Shown: positions 36,801-44,755, numbered from the stretch's first letter. The stretch: 64,000 nt of DNA from Firmicutes bacterium UBA5449 (GCA_002424305.1 DIQZ01000035.1:200693-264692); one strand, 5' to 3'. The notes: generated from the letters alone by a model not told the origin. Made by a program: numbers and translations.

Positions 36801-37013
36801 GTATCTGGGAATAAGGTCCTTCATTACACGAGTGAGCACATGCCCGGGATGAGGCATAGCGTTTGCAGTAGGCGGACCTTCATAAAATACGAACTTAGGT
36901 CCGCCTTCAGTTTTCTTAATCGTTTTCTTAAAAATTTCTTGCTCTTTCCAGAACTCAAGGATTTCCTCTTCCATTCGAGGCATATTCCTGGATGGGTCAA
37001 CTTGTTTGAACAT
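33831..37013 (-). CDS. ileS: Isoleucyl-tRNA synthetase, type 2 (eukaryote-like)
   Basis: Charges tRNA-Ile. 1060 residues. HIGH-class motif in PHPGHVLTRVMKD, KMSKS in LKMSKSKGN, editing domain at about 190-390, two internal zinc-ribbon pairs (CPRCG and CEKCG..CPECGG). WDTHGLPVELEIEKQLG and the lack of a C-terminal zinc finger mark the type 2 IleRS found in eukaryotes and some bacteria; type 2 enzymes are naturally insensitive to mupirocin. ATG at 37013 with GAGGAGG upstream. Controlled by the T-box upstream. Confidence 0.97.
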   Translation of the reverse strand: MFKQVDPSRNMPRMEEEILEFWKEQEIFKKTIKKTEGGPKFVFYEGPPTANAMPHPGHVLTRVMKDLIPRYRTMCGYHVPRKGGWDTHGLPVELEIEKQLGISGKPQIEEYGVENFIEKCKQSVFRYKREWERMTERVGFWVDLDKAYVTYENYYIESVWWALRKIWDKGLLYKGHKVVPYCPRCGTALSSHEVAQGYHEVEDPSVYVKFELKDEEDTAFLVWTTTPWTLPSNVALAVAEDATYAKIRLTETGHKLILAKELLHSALLEDEAYEVIDEFTGKSLTGLEYEPLFEFEEPEKKAWYVVSADFVTLDDGTGIVHLAPAFGEDDMSASSQHGLPVVQLVDEEGKFVVEVTPWKGMFVKEADPLIIEELNSRGRLYRSEQHAHTYPFCWRCDTPLLYYARTSWFVKTTAVKEALLRNNQAVSWYPQYIKDGRMGNFLENVIDWAVSRERYWGTPLPIWICEKCGKNHCVGSVDELKEMAQELPQRLELHRPYIDQAVLRCPECGGSMYRIKEVIDAWFDSGSMPFAQWHYPFENEDKFKTNFPADFISEAIDQTRGWFYTQLVISTLLFDEPPYKNVLVLGHILDAEGLKMSKSKGNVVDTWEVFNTYGADAFRWYLYTVNPPWNPTRFYLEAVNESQRRFLSTLWNVYSFYVLYANVDEFDPDDYELQPEERGILDKWIISRFNSVVRAVQTELEAYSITPAARAIEEFVDDLSNWYVRRSRRRYWGAEMTQDKIAAYLTLHEILVGLAKLLAPFTPFMAEEIYRNLEAERRDDLPESVHLCSYPVCNEELINIELERNMAVARKLVTLGRAARNKVSIKIRQPLSEMLVVLTDPADKKAVAALEHIIKEELNVKAIRIAEDVGEFVAHRVKPRFDLLGPKYGRLMKDVVAGIESLNPEQVVAMLEDEGSIKVPCGDDTVTVLAEELAIETVEQEGFAIESEGDVVCALNTALSHDLIMEGLAREMVNKIQTMRKEADFNVEDRIGTVFWSDSVVKEACEFHKGYIMDETLSEELIYGGETELSKPSGEHAGKWDINGHVTVISMGRKEEQRNG

Positions 37014-37045
37014 GGCACATCCTCCTCAAACTACACCAATAATAA

Positions 37046-37353
37046 CAATCTCCCGTCCCCTGAAATCGGGACGGGAGACAATACTCTCGCGGTACCACCC
37101 AAATTGGCTGCCTGTGGCAGCCCGCTCATAGGCACAACAAACCCAATCCACATCATACCAGGCTGGGAATGCCATACCTCTGTATCGGGAGGACCCGGCC
37201 GCGTCTACTCTCTTAGCCTGCCACAAAGGCGGGCCTTGGATTTCGCGTGGCCACTCCAGGGGGATCTTGGGTGCTCCTAAGCTCCGACTTACACCTGCCT
37301 CGGTTCGCTGTAACTCCCGGATGCAACCTACTCGTCCCTATCATCGTCTCGAT
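37046..37353 (-). promoter_or_regulatory. T-box leader of ileS, isoleucine specifier
   Basis: RNA element on the minus strand that senses uncharged tRNA-Ile. Stem I begins near GATGATAGGGACGAGTAGG (about 37353-37335); the specifier loop holds ATC (complement of 37263-37265) before CCCCTGGAGTGG. The canonical T-box sequence AATTTGGGTGGTACCGCG is at 37088-37105. The terminator follows: CTCCCGTCCC and its complement (37051-37060/37069-37078) then ATTGTTATTATT. Confidence 0.95.
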
Positions 37354-37466
37354 AACATATCTAATTTACCACATTAAGATGTGTAGCATTCTCGCTTACG
37401 CATTCAGTTTAGCATAGCGTTCGAGCCCGGTCAACGGGCAACACATGGTCCATAAGTTCTGCCCGG

Positions 37467-37581
37467 GGTGGCCGGTGCTTGTGTAAGGGGGGCGCCCGGA
37501 ATTTGGCAAGTATATGGACGGGCCAAATTCGATCGAGGCGCGCCGCAAGTGCGCCGTCCCCCGAACGCAACACGGGACATG
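37467..37581 (+). repeat. Folded dispersed repeat, copy 2
   Basis: Same element as at 3821-3937, same orientation, 115 positions aligned without gaps and about 83% identical by hand count. The internal stem GAATTTGGC/GCCAAATTC is perfect again (37498-37506/37521-37529). The GGCGC..GCGCC stem keeps pairing through U-G/C-G and G-C/G-U changes relative to copy 1. The outer stem is weaker here (7 of 11 pairs) but continues 5 bases further out as CTGCC/GGCAG. Lies between the ileS T-box and the zinc-ribbon gene; the remainder of that gap holds only the T-box. Confidence 0.85.
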
Positions 37582-37618
37582 CCAGGCAGGAAAAGTGACC
37601 CAAATCAGTAGAACACGC

Positions 37619-37783
37619 TTAGTCTCCTGAGCCTTTTCTAAAAGGCGCCCTCTTAATAAATGGAAGTTTCGGGGTTTCATGTATTATGACCTCTGCCGGA
37701 CCGGGCATCAACTGTTGTTGGCACTTCTCGCATTTTTCCGCTGAATCCGGATTCACAGCCCCACAATTGGGACATTGAATCAC
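37619..37783 (-). CDS. Small zinc-ribbon protein
   Basis: 54-residue protein starting at GTG 37783 (AAGGGGGTG six bases upstream). A zinc ribbon CPNCGAVNPDSAEKCEKC gives two CxxC knuckles; the remaining tail (IIHETPKLPFIKRAPFRKGSGD) is basic. Function not known. It is probably real given the strong ribosome site and intact ribbon. No transmembrane segment. It follows the repeat and precedes the exported hypothetical gene on the same strand. Confidence 0.75.
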   Translation of the reverse strand: MIQCPNCGAVNPDSAEKCEKCQQQLMPGPAEVIIHETPKLPFIKRAPFRKGSGD

Positions 37784-37895
37784 AAGAGACACCCCCTTCA
37801 ACACTTCTGATTTCTACATCAGACAGTATATGCCTAAGGAGTATCTTGTGACACCCGGAACCTAACCCGGGACTTCTCATACCGAACTTGTCCCA

Positions 37896-38711
37896 CTATT
37901 TCATAGCGCTTACCTGAATCATAGTAATGATTTTGGAGTCGTCAGCGCTGCCACTATAGGTTACCATTTCCGATGCGTCCAGCTTCACAATGCTCCCAAG
38001 AGCCAGATAGAACGTACCCGTAGAGACATACGTATAGTCTTGCTTGTTATCCTGACCCTTACCGACAATTTCGTAACCAATCTTGTATGCGTTGGCTGTC
38101 CCCCAAGGTTCCACTCCAAGAAACCGATATGCACGTTTCTCAAACGTCTGATCCCCGGTGGTTTTTGAGAAAAACGCATCATTCATAGTCCACGTATCCC
38201 CTGGTTCAACAGGATATTCAGGTAGGAGCGCCTGAGCCAGCCACATAGTCTCAATACGCCGCCCGTCCCAAGGTTTGAGGCCTTTTACCCCGAGAATACG
38301 GCCTGTTTTATCAGTAGTCAAGTAGTATCCTGAAGGCTCCAACCTCCTAATTTCTCCACCTACAGGAGTAACAGTGCCTACACACACAACAGCCCGTAAG
38401 GCCTTACCGTTTTCCACAGGCGTTTTCTGCACCTTGAAATCTTCTCTATAAAGATTTGTTATTCTTTGTCCGTCGAGGTATGAAGTTTCACTTATGAGAA
38501 CCTGATACGTGTTGGTCTCATCTGATGAGGTATCAAACTCCAAAACGGTCTTAGGCGAATTCTCAGCAGAAACACTGCACCGTAAGATCAGTAAGTCTAC
38601 TATGGTAATACACAAGACCAAGGACAAGCCCACAACGAACATAGAATTCATCCCTGCCCTCGTCTTATTTCGCCTTGATTGAGTGTTCCTGATATACGTG
38701 ATAAGATCCAC
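37896..38711 (-). CDS. Membrane-anchored exported protein of unknown function
   Basis: 271 residues; GTG at 38711 with AAAGGGGG eight bases upstream. One N-terminal hydrophobic helix (MFVVGLSLVLCITIVDLLIL) follows a short basic cytoplasmic stretch, so the rest is outside. The outer part looks beta-rich, with repeated threonine- and tyrosine-rich strands and no cysteines in the mature domain except one. I do not recognise a family. Neighbours are the zinc-ribbon gene and, 300 bases upstream, the hydrogenase terminator. Confidence 0.7.
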   Translation of the reverse strand: MDLITYIRNTQSRRNKTRAGMNSMFVVGLSLVLCITIVDLLILRCSVSAENSPKTVLEFDTSSDETNTYQVLISETSYLDGQRITNLYREDFKVQKTPVENGKALRAVVCVGTVTPVGGEIRRLEPSGYYLTTDKTGRILGVKGLKPWDGRRIETMWLAQALLPEYPVEPGDTWTMNDAFFSKTTGDQTFEKRAYRFLGVEPWGTANAYKIGYEIVGKGQDNKQDYTYVSTGTFYLALGSIVKLDASEMVTYSGSADDSKIITMIQVSAMK

Positions 38712-38904
38712 AAAGATGCCCCCTTTTATCGGGTGGCCCCATTTCAGGTTTCAAGAAGCGAAATAAAACCTCAAGTAAACCCTTATGTGACCATATGCAG
38801 GATCCTCATTCTCGTACCCTTTATGCCTATAGATTATACAGTACTTTCAGCAAAAATGAAGGTATTCCTACTTATCATAGGTGGCAGGTTCGGAGACTAA
38901 TATA

Positions 38905-38946
38905 GAAATGTCAGCGCTACGGCGTTTCTCATAGCGCTGACATTTC
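38905..38946 (-). terminator. Terminator hairpin after hydA
   Basis: Perfect 15-bp inverted repeat GAAATGTCAGCGCTA (38905-38919) with its complement at 38932-38946, 12-base loop, 64 bases past the hydA stop. The following bases on the minus strand are only moderately T-rich. The rest of the 298-base gap before the next gene has no other recognised feature. Confidence 0.65.
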
Positions 38947-39009
38947 CTTCTTACGGGCTAACCGAATCTCTCAACCGACAAAACGTACAAGGCCCGGGCT
39001 TGGACAGGC

Positions 39010-40734
39010 TTAGACTCGGGATCGGGGAACATAGTGCGTGTGAAGAAGCTCATGAGACTTCTCCCCCAAAGGCTCCCCAAGAAACTCTTTGTATAGTTCT
39101 TGGACTTGGGGGTTCAGGTGAGATTTGCGAAGCGGCATATTCCTGTCTTCTTCATATATTGCGCTAATTCGCTTCAGTCTTGTCTCTCGGTCAGTTGGTA
39201 TAGGCTGTCCGCCTCCACCGATACACCCGCCGGGACATGCCATTATTTCAACAAAGTGATAATCAGCATCACCCTTAGAAATCCTTTCCAGAAGTTGCCT
39301 TGCATTCTTCAGTCCATTGGTAACTGCGACGTTAACCACAGTGCCATTTATGTCTACTTGTGCTTCCTTGCAGCCTTCAATACCCCTGACATCCTCAAAA
39401 TCAATGTTCTCTAACTCACTGTCAGTGACTACTTCGTACACAGTCCTTAGGGCAGCTTCCATCACACCGCCTGACGCCCCGAAAATAACGGCTGCACCTG
39501 TCGACATACCAAGAGGATCATCGTAATCTTCAGCAGGCAACGATGGGAAGTCAATCCCCGCCTCTCGTATCATCCGTCCAAGTTCTCTTGTTGTAAGAAC
39601 AGCGTCTATATCAGGATAGCCACTGGATGTCATCTCCGGTCTCTTGGCTTCAAACTTCTTTGCAGTGCACGGCATTATGGATACAACGTAGATATCTTTC
39701 GGATCAATACCGGCTTTTTCTGCATAATAAGTCTTGGCAAGAGCGCCAAACATCTGCTGAGGTGACTTACATGTAGATACATGTGGGAGTAGGTCGGGAA
39801 AGAAATGCTCAATAAACTTAATCCAGCCCGGACTGCATGAAGTAATAAGAGGCAATACCCCTCCGGCCTTCAACCGCTCCAGCAGTTCATATCCTTCCTC
39901 CATAATAGTCAGGTCAGCCGTGAAGTCAGTATCAAAAACCTTATCGAACCCAAGCCTTCTCAAGGCTGCCACCATTTGGCCTGTGACTCTCGAGCCGGCA
40001 GGCATACCCAGCTCTTCACCGATACTTGCTCTTACCGCAGGCGCAGTTTGAACCACCACATGCTTAGTGGGATCTGCTAACGCAGCCCAGACATATTCAG
40101 TGGCATCACTTTCTGTCAAAGCGCCTACAGGACATGCAAGAACACACTGACCGCACATAGTGCAAACTGCTTCCATGAGATCATCAGCAAACGCAGGGCC
40201 GACCATTGTGTCAAACCCTCTGTCATTGGGCGCCAGCGCGCACACTGATTGCGTATCCTGGCAAACACTTACGCATCGCCTGCAGAGGATACATTTGTTA
40301 GGATCTCTGACAATCGAGGGGCTTGAAGAATCTACGGGAAACTTGTGTTTCTCTCCCTCATACTCGATCTCACGTATGTTGAACCTATCTGCAAGCGCCT
40401 GAAGCTCGCAGTTTCCACTTCGTTCGCAAGTCAGACACTCATAAGGATGGTTAGATATGATAAGCTCCAGTACAGTCCTTCTGGCTTCACGCACAGCAGG
40501 AGTATTAGTCCTAACTACCATCCCGTCTGAGGCCGGAGCAACACATGCAGCTTGCAGAGATTTGGCTCCTTCCACTTCGACTACGCAAACCCGGCAGACT
40601 CCCACAACGTTAGTGTCTTTCAAGTAACAGAGAGTAGGTATATCTACCCCGGCTGCATGCGCCGCATCAAGAATCGTTGAACCGGCGGGCACTTGAACCT
40701 TATTGCCATCTATAGTTACAGTAAGCATATCCAT
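39010..40734 (-). CDS. hydA: [FeFe]-hydrogenase catalytic subunit HydA
   Basis: Reduces protons or oxidises H2 at the H-cluster. Cluster ligands are all visible: N-terminal [2Fe-2S] (C36, C47, C50, C64), His-ligated [4Fe-4S] (H96, C100, C103, C109), two ferredoxin [4Fe-4S] (C148-C158 and C191-C201), and H-cluster cysteines C300, C355, C500, C504 in TSCSPGW, MPCTAKK and ACPGGCIGGGGQP. The residue after C300 is serine where CpI-type enzymes have the proton-relay cysteine. 574 residues matches HydA of trimeric NAD-linked (bifurcating-type) hydrogenases. Last gene of the operon; maturases are not in the window. Confidence 0.96.
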   Translation of the reverse strand: MDMLTVTIDGNKVQVPAGSTILDAAHAAGVDIPTLCYLKDTNVVGVCRVCVVEVEGAKSLQAACVAPASDGMVVRTNTPAVREARRTVLELIISNHPYECLTCERSGNCELQALADRFNIREIEYEGEKHKFPVDSSSPSIVRDPNKCILCRRCVSVCQDTQSVCALAPNDRGFDTMVGPAFADDLMEAVCTMCGQCVLACPVGALTESDATEYVWAALADPTKHVVVQTAPAVRASIGEELGMPAGSRVTGQMVAALRRLGFDKVFDTDFTADLTIMEEGYELLERLKAGGVLPLITSCSPGWIKFIEHFFPDLLPHVSTCKSPQQMFGALAKTYYAEKAGIDPKDIYVVSIMPCTAKKFEAKRPEMTSSGYPDIDAVLTTRELGRMIREAGIDFPSLPAEDYDDPLGMSTGAAVIFGASGGVMEAALRTVYEVVTDSELENIDFEDVRGIEGCKEAQVDINGTVVNVAVTNGLKNARQLLERISKGDADYHFVEIMACPGGCIGGGGQPIPTDRETRLKRISAIYEEDRNMPLRKSHLNPQVQELYKEFLGEPLGEKSHELLHTHYVPRSRV

Positions 40735-40754
40735 CCTGGTTCACGCTCCATTCT

Positions 40755-43700
40755 TTAGTCCTTCACGTCGCACCGGAGACATCGCGAAGCTTCAAAAATT
40801 GCTTGAGGCTCACTGAACTTATCAACTACCTCATTGAAGTTGCCATGCCTCTGGTTTACCGGTAGCACACCTGGATGTTGCCTTGGCATCTGCTCCTCAT
40901 GGATTTCTCCCACCTGTTCCCGACCAAGGTCAGGACTTACAGGGATCTCCCCGGTTCCGCCAAGGTACTTGCCAATTTCTATTGCAGCGCGTCTGCCGTC
41001 TGCAATCGCCTGAATTACAGTATCAGGCCCGTGCACACAGTCACCGCCTGCAAATACGCCAGGTTCACCGGTGGTGAGAGTCCTTGTGTCTGTAACTATC
41101 GTAGACCATCTTGTAGTCTCAATCCCGGATCTGCCCGGTAGGAGAGACATATCCGGCCTCTGGCTTATGGCGGAAATAACCATATCTACATCAACAACAA
41201 AATTCGACGCTTCTACCTCGACAGGACGCCTCCGCCCGCTGCGGTCAAACTCACCTAAGGACATTCTGACACATTCCATGTTAGTGAGCTTGCCGTCTCT
41301 GCCTATCATTTTTGCCGGCACTGTCAGGAAGTGGATTTTGATTCCTTCGCGTTCCGCCTCACTTATCTCCCCTTTGTCAGCAGGCATGTCTTCTCGCTGA
41401 CGTCTGTATATAACGTGAACTTCACCCGAGCCAAGACGAAGAGCGGTTCTGGCGGCATCTATAGCAGCGTTACCTCCGCCTATGACTGCAACTTTCTTGC
41501 CAACCTTCGGGTTTTTGCCGAGGCTGACGTCTTGGAGAAACTCAACAGCGCCCACCACACCACACAAGTCCTCCCCCGGCACGCCAAGCTTCTGGCTTAC
41601 GTTGGCTCCGACAGCAATGAGAATGGCTTTGTATCCGTCAGTCCTCAAGTCATCAATGGTAACATCTTTACCTACCGCAACCCCTGTACGTATCCGGACC
41701 CCGGTTCTCTCAATATAGTCGATTTCCGCACGTAGAATATCTTTGGGCAGTCTATATTCTGGGATTCCGATTAACAACATGCCACCCGGTTCCGGTAAGG
41801 CTTCAAATACTGTGACCTCATATCCCATCTGAGCCAAATAGTAAGCTGCGGTAAGGCCACAAGGACCTGAACCCACAATTGCCACCTTCGCATTTTTTAT
41901 GACTTCAGGCTTCTCAACCGGGATTGGATTCAGGAGTTCATAGTCGGCAGCAAACCTCTTCAACTCGCATATAGCAAGGGCCTGATCAAGTTGAGCTCTT
42001 CTGCATTTACCTTCACACGGATGGGTGCAAACCCTACCACACACCGCAGGAAACGGATTCTTCTCTTTTATGAGCTTTACTGCCTCCTGATATCTCTTTT
42101 GTGTTATCAGGTTGATGTACCTCGGCACATCAACATCAGCAGGACATGCATTCTGGCAAGGGGACTCAAACAGAGTAGCGCATACAGAGGCCGGACACTT
42201 CCTGTCCCTGATATGAGCCTCGTACTCGTCCCTAAAATAGCGTATAGTGGTGAGGACAGGAGTCGGAGCTGTCTGACCTAAGCCACAGAGAGCCGTCTCT
42301 TTGATCCATGTTCCAAGCTTAATCAGACGCTCAATATCGCCTTCACGCCCCTCGCCCCGGGTGATTCTGGTTAGAATCTCCAGCATCCTCTTTGTGCCTA
42401 TCCGACACGGGGCACACTTACCACAGGATTCATCCTGGGTAAACTCTAAGAAGAACCTGGCAAGGTCAACCATACATGTGTCTTCATCCATGACAACGAG
42501 ACCGCCGGACCCCATGATCGTACCGAGCTTTGTAAGGGACTCATAATCCATGGGTGTGTTAAGAAATTCCGCAGGAACACATCCGCCTGAAGGTCCTCCG
42601 GTCTGCGCAGCCTTATACTTCTTGCCATCGGGGATTCCTCCGCCGATGTCGAAGACTACTTCTCCCAGAGGCGTCCCCATAGGGACTTCGACAAGGCCTG
42701 TATTGTTTATTTTGCCTGCAAGAGCAAATACTTTTGTGCCCTTACTCTTCTCAGTTCCGATGCCCGCAAACCACTCCGGGCCTCTTAGAATTATCTGGGG
42801 AATATTAGCGTAGGTCTCTACGTTGTTGAGAAGGGTCGGTCTCCCCCACAGCCCTTTGCTGGCAGGAAAAGGAGGCCTTGGCCTCGGCTCTCCGCGTCTT
42901 CCCTCCACTGAGGCAAGGAGAGCTGTCTCCTCACCGCATACAAAGGCACCTGCTCCAACCCTTATATCCATGTTAAACTCAAAGCCTTTGCCAAGAATAT
43001 CCTTACCAAGAAGCCCATACTCTCTGGCCTGGCTTATAGCGTGGGTAAGATGAGCGACTGCCAAGGGATATTCAGCCCTGACATAGACGTACCCTTGATT
43101 TGCTCCGACAGTATACCCTGCAATTGCCATGGCCTCAATTATGGCATGAGGATCTCCTTCGATTATGCTTCTGTCCATGAACGCGCCGGGGTCACCCTCG
43201 TCAGCATTACAAACCACATACTTTTTGTCTGACTTCGCTCGCCTGGTGAAGTCCCACTTCAAGCCGGTGGGGAACCCTGCTCCCCCTCTACCGCGAAGGC
43301 CTGCACTCTTTAGAACATTTATTACATCCTCCGGTGTCATTTCAGTGACGACCTTAGCAAGAGCTGCATACCCGTCTTCAGCTATGTACTCTTCAATATT
43401 CAAAGGGTCAATCTTACCCGTGTTGCGAAGAGCAACTCTAACCTGTCTGCTGAAGAAGGTCATATCGGAATACGTAGGAACTTTTTGCCTTGTATCCGGA
43501 GTCACGTAGAGAAGCCTGTCAACAATTCTACCTTTAAGGAGGTGTTCCGTAACTATTGAACGGGCATCTTCCGGTTTTAGATTTCTGTAGAGAACCCCTT
43601 CCGGGTAGACAATAATGATAGGACCCAGCTCGCAAGGACCCATGCACCCTGTAACAATAATTTTGATTTCGTCGGTGAGACCTTGCTTGGCGATTTCATC

Positions 43701-43787
43701 AGCAAGAGCCTGTTCAACATCTTTGCATCCTGACGAGGCGCAACCTGCCCCGCCACAAACGAGAACATGTGTCCGATAGGCACCCAT
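40755..43787 (-). CDS. NuoF/HydB-GltD fusion flavoprotein
   Basis: Diaphorase subunit of the hydrogenase, 1010 residues from ATG 43787 (AAGGAGG ten bases upstream). Order: thioredoxin-like [2Fe-2S] domain (residues 5-100), NuoF FMN/NADH domain (GRGGAGFPTGLKW at 166; CNADEGDPGAF at 193), SLBB, and NuoF [4Fe-4S] (CGKCAPC at 455). The C-terminal ferredoxin usual in HydB is missing; from about 535 it continues as a complete GltD/NfnB-like unit: two Fe-S cysteine sets (CQNACPADVDVPRYI, CGRVCTHPCEGKC), FAD site (VGSGPCGLTAA at 638) and NADPH site (IGGGNAAIDAARTALRLG at 769) with the NADP-type VIYRR. Frame is continuous. So it can in principle bind both NAD(H) and NADP(H). Confidence 0.93.
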   Translation of the reverse strand: MGAYRTHVLVCGGAGCASSGCKDVEQALADEIAKQGLTDEIKIIVTGCMGPCELGPIIIVYPEGVLYRNLKPEDARSIVTEHLLKGRIVDRLLYVTPDTRQKVPTYSDMTFFSRQVRVALRNTGKIDPLNIEEYIAEDGYAALAKVVTEMTPEDVINVLKSAGLRGRGGAGFPTGLKWDFTRRAKSDKKYVVCNADEGDPGAFMDRSIIEGDPHAIIEAMAIAGYTVGANQGYVYVRAEYPLAVAHLTHAISQAREYGLLGKDILGKGFEFNMDIRVGAGAFVCGEETALLASVEGRRGEPRPRPPFPASKGLWGRPTLLNNVETYANIPQIILRGPEWFAGIGTEKSKGTKVFALAGKINNTGLVEVPMGTPLGEVVFDIGGGIPDGKKYKAAQTGGPSGGCVPAEFLNTPMDYESLTKLGTIMGSGGLVVMDEDTCMVDLARFFLEFTQDESCGKCAPCRIGTKRMLEILTRITRGEGREGDIERLIKLGTWIKETALCGLGQTAPTPVLTTIRYFRDEYEAHIRDRKCPASVCATLFESPCQNACPADVDVPRYINLITQKRYQEAVKLIKEKNPFPAVCGRVCTHPCEGKCRRAQLDQALAICELKRFAADYELLNPIPVEKPEVIKNAKVAIVGSGPCGLTAAYYLAQMGYEVTVFEALPEPGGMLLIGIPEYRLPKDILRAEIDYIERTGVRIRTGVAVGKDVTIDDLRTDGYKAILIAVGANVSQKLGVPGEDLCGVVGAVEFLQDVSLGKNPKVGKKVAVIGGGNAAIDAARTALRLGSGEVHVIYRRQREDMPADKGEISEAEREGIKIHFLTVPAKMIGRDGKLTNMECVRMSLGEFDRSGRRRPVEVEASNFVVDVDMVISAISQRPDMSLLPGRSGIETTRWSTIVTDTRTLTTGEPGVFAGGDCVHGPDTVIQAIADGRRAAIEIGKYLGGTGEIPVSPDLGREQVGEIHEEQMPRQHPGVLPVNQRHGNFNEVVDKFSEPQAIFEASRCLRCDVKD

Positions 43788-43864
43788 GCTACCAAGCCTC
43801 CTTATCCTGAAACAACCACACAAATTCAAATCGGCGTTTCAAGCTCATGCATAAGATCACATCA

Positions 43865-44359
43865 TCACTCATACTTGTCCAAGATAACCTTTATCTGATC
43901 TGATTTAACCCTTGCATATATGTCCTCATTGACTCTGACAACAGGTCCAAGACCGCAAGCCCCCATACACCTGACAATCTCCACTGAAAATCTCCCGTCA
44001 TCGGTAGTGTCTTCCCCCTTGACCCCCAGGTCTTCTCCGAGTTTCTCCATGATGGCGTCAACACCCTTGACATAACATGCCGTTCCCTTGCAAACGCTGA
44101 TAACGTTCCTCCCCTTAGGCTTTAACGAGAACAACGCGTAAAATGTAACAACACTGTAAACCTCACTAAGAGGGATATCCAGTCCCTCAGCAATCATGAC
44201 CTGGATTTCTCTGGGAAGATAACCTACTACCTGCTGGGCTTCATGCAAGACTTGAATCAAGACACCGGATTTACCTTCATAATAGTCGATTATCTCCCTG
44301 ACCTTCTCTCTCTGTTCATCGGTAATTTCGCCAATGCATGTACACGTCTCACAAGCCAT
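43865..44359 (-). CDS. NuoE-like [2Fe-2S] subunit HydC
   Basis: Electron-transfer subunit, 164 residues. The thioredoxin-like fold is preceded by helices (EIQVMIAEGLDIPLSEVYSV, VTFYALFSLKPKG). [2Fe-2S] ligands are in SVCKGTACYVKG and IVRCMGACGLGPVV. An extra N-terminal cysteine cluster CETCTC is unusual in short form. ATG at 44359 with AAGGAGG. First gene of the nuoE-nuoF/gltD-hydA operon, 78 bases before the fusion gene; sigma-54 promoter 76-91 bases upstream. Confidence 0.95.
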   Translation of the reverse strand: MACETCTCIGEITDEQREKVREIIDYYEGKSGVLIQVLHEAQQVVGYLPREIQVMIAEGLDIPLSEVYSVVTFYALFSLKPKGRNVISVCKGTACYVKGVDAIMEKLGEDLGVKGEDTTDDGRFSVEIVRCMGACGLGPVVRVNEDIYARVKSDQIKVILDKYE

Positions 44360-44434
44360 ATACCTATTCCTCCTTACCGATCCTCAACCGTAAGTGGGGG
44401 CTGCATTCACTACCGAAAACTATAACCTATGTAT

Positions 44435-44450
44435 TGCAACAATCATGCCA
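44435..44450 (-). promoter_or_regulatory. Sigma-54 promoter of the hydrogenase operon
   Basis: Minus strand reads TGGCATG-ATTG-TTGCA. The consensus is TGGCACG-N4-TTGCA; one base differs. The invariant GG and GC are 10 bases apart as required. Predicted start near 44424, giving a leader of about 65 bases to the NuoE ATG. The next gene upstream encodes a sigma-54 activator. Confidence 0.88.
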
Positions 44451-44548
44451 CTCTACATGGCATTAGGAATATTGTCGTCAAACCCTTGTGAAAGACGTCA
44501 CAAAGTCAATTATCATCCATGCAAAAGAGACAAACTCAACCTCAGGTT

Positions 44549-44564
44549 AATGCACTATTGCATT
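44549..44564. promoter_or_regulatory. Putative activator-binding dyad 1
   Basis: AATGCACTATTGCATT, a 16-bp dyad with pattern AATGC-N6-GCATT, about 100 bases upstream of the sigma-54 -24 element: a usual enhancer distance. Confidence 0.65.
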
Positions 44565-44735
44565 ATTCTTGTAGAATTTTCCACCATATGCGCAAGTTTA
44601 CTACTTTTGGGAGAACTCTATTCCATATTGAATTTAGATGCTTATTGTTTGTTTTGGCTTGAAGCTGGAAAAGGAGGTTGTCTTGGTCCGTTTACATCTT
44701 GACGACATAACACAGAGCCCACGAAAACGGCATAG

Positions 44736-44751
44736 AATGCAAGGTTGCATT
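44736..44751. promoter_or_regulatory. Putative activator-binding dyad 2
   Basis: AATGCAAGGTTGCATT, perfect 7+7 dyad with the same AATGC-N6-GCATT pattern and length as dyad 1, about 290 bases upstream of the promoter. No gene is present in 44360-44769; beyond the promoter and dyads I see nothing else there. Confidence 0.65.
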
Positions 44752-44755
44752 GCTT

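Noticed and set aside
37026..37226. Short minus-strand frame inside the ileS leader
   Set aside because: Falls inside the T-box RNA, whose conserved structure explains the sequence.
3821..37581. Repeat pair as a CRISPR or composite transposon end
   Set aside because: Only two copies 33 kb apart, same orientation, no spacers, no transposase and the genes between are ordinary core genes.
37396..37680. Short minus-strand frames across repeat copy 2
   Set aside because: Arise from the structured repeat and overlap the zinc-ribbon gene; no ribosome site.
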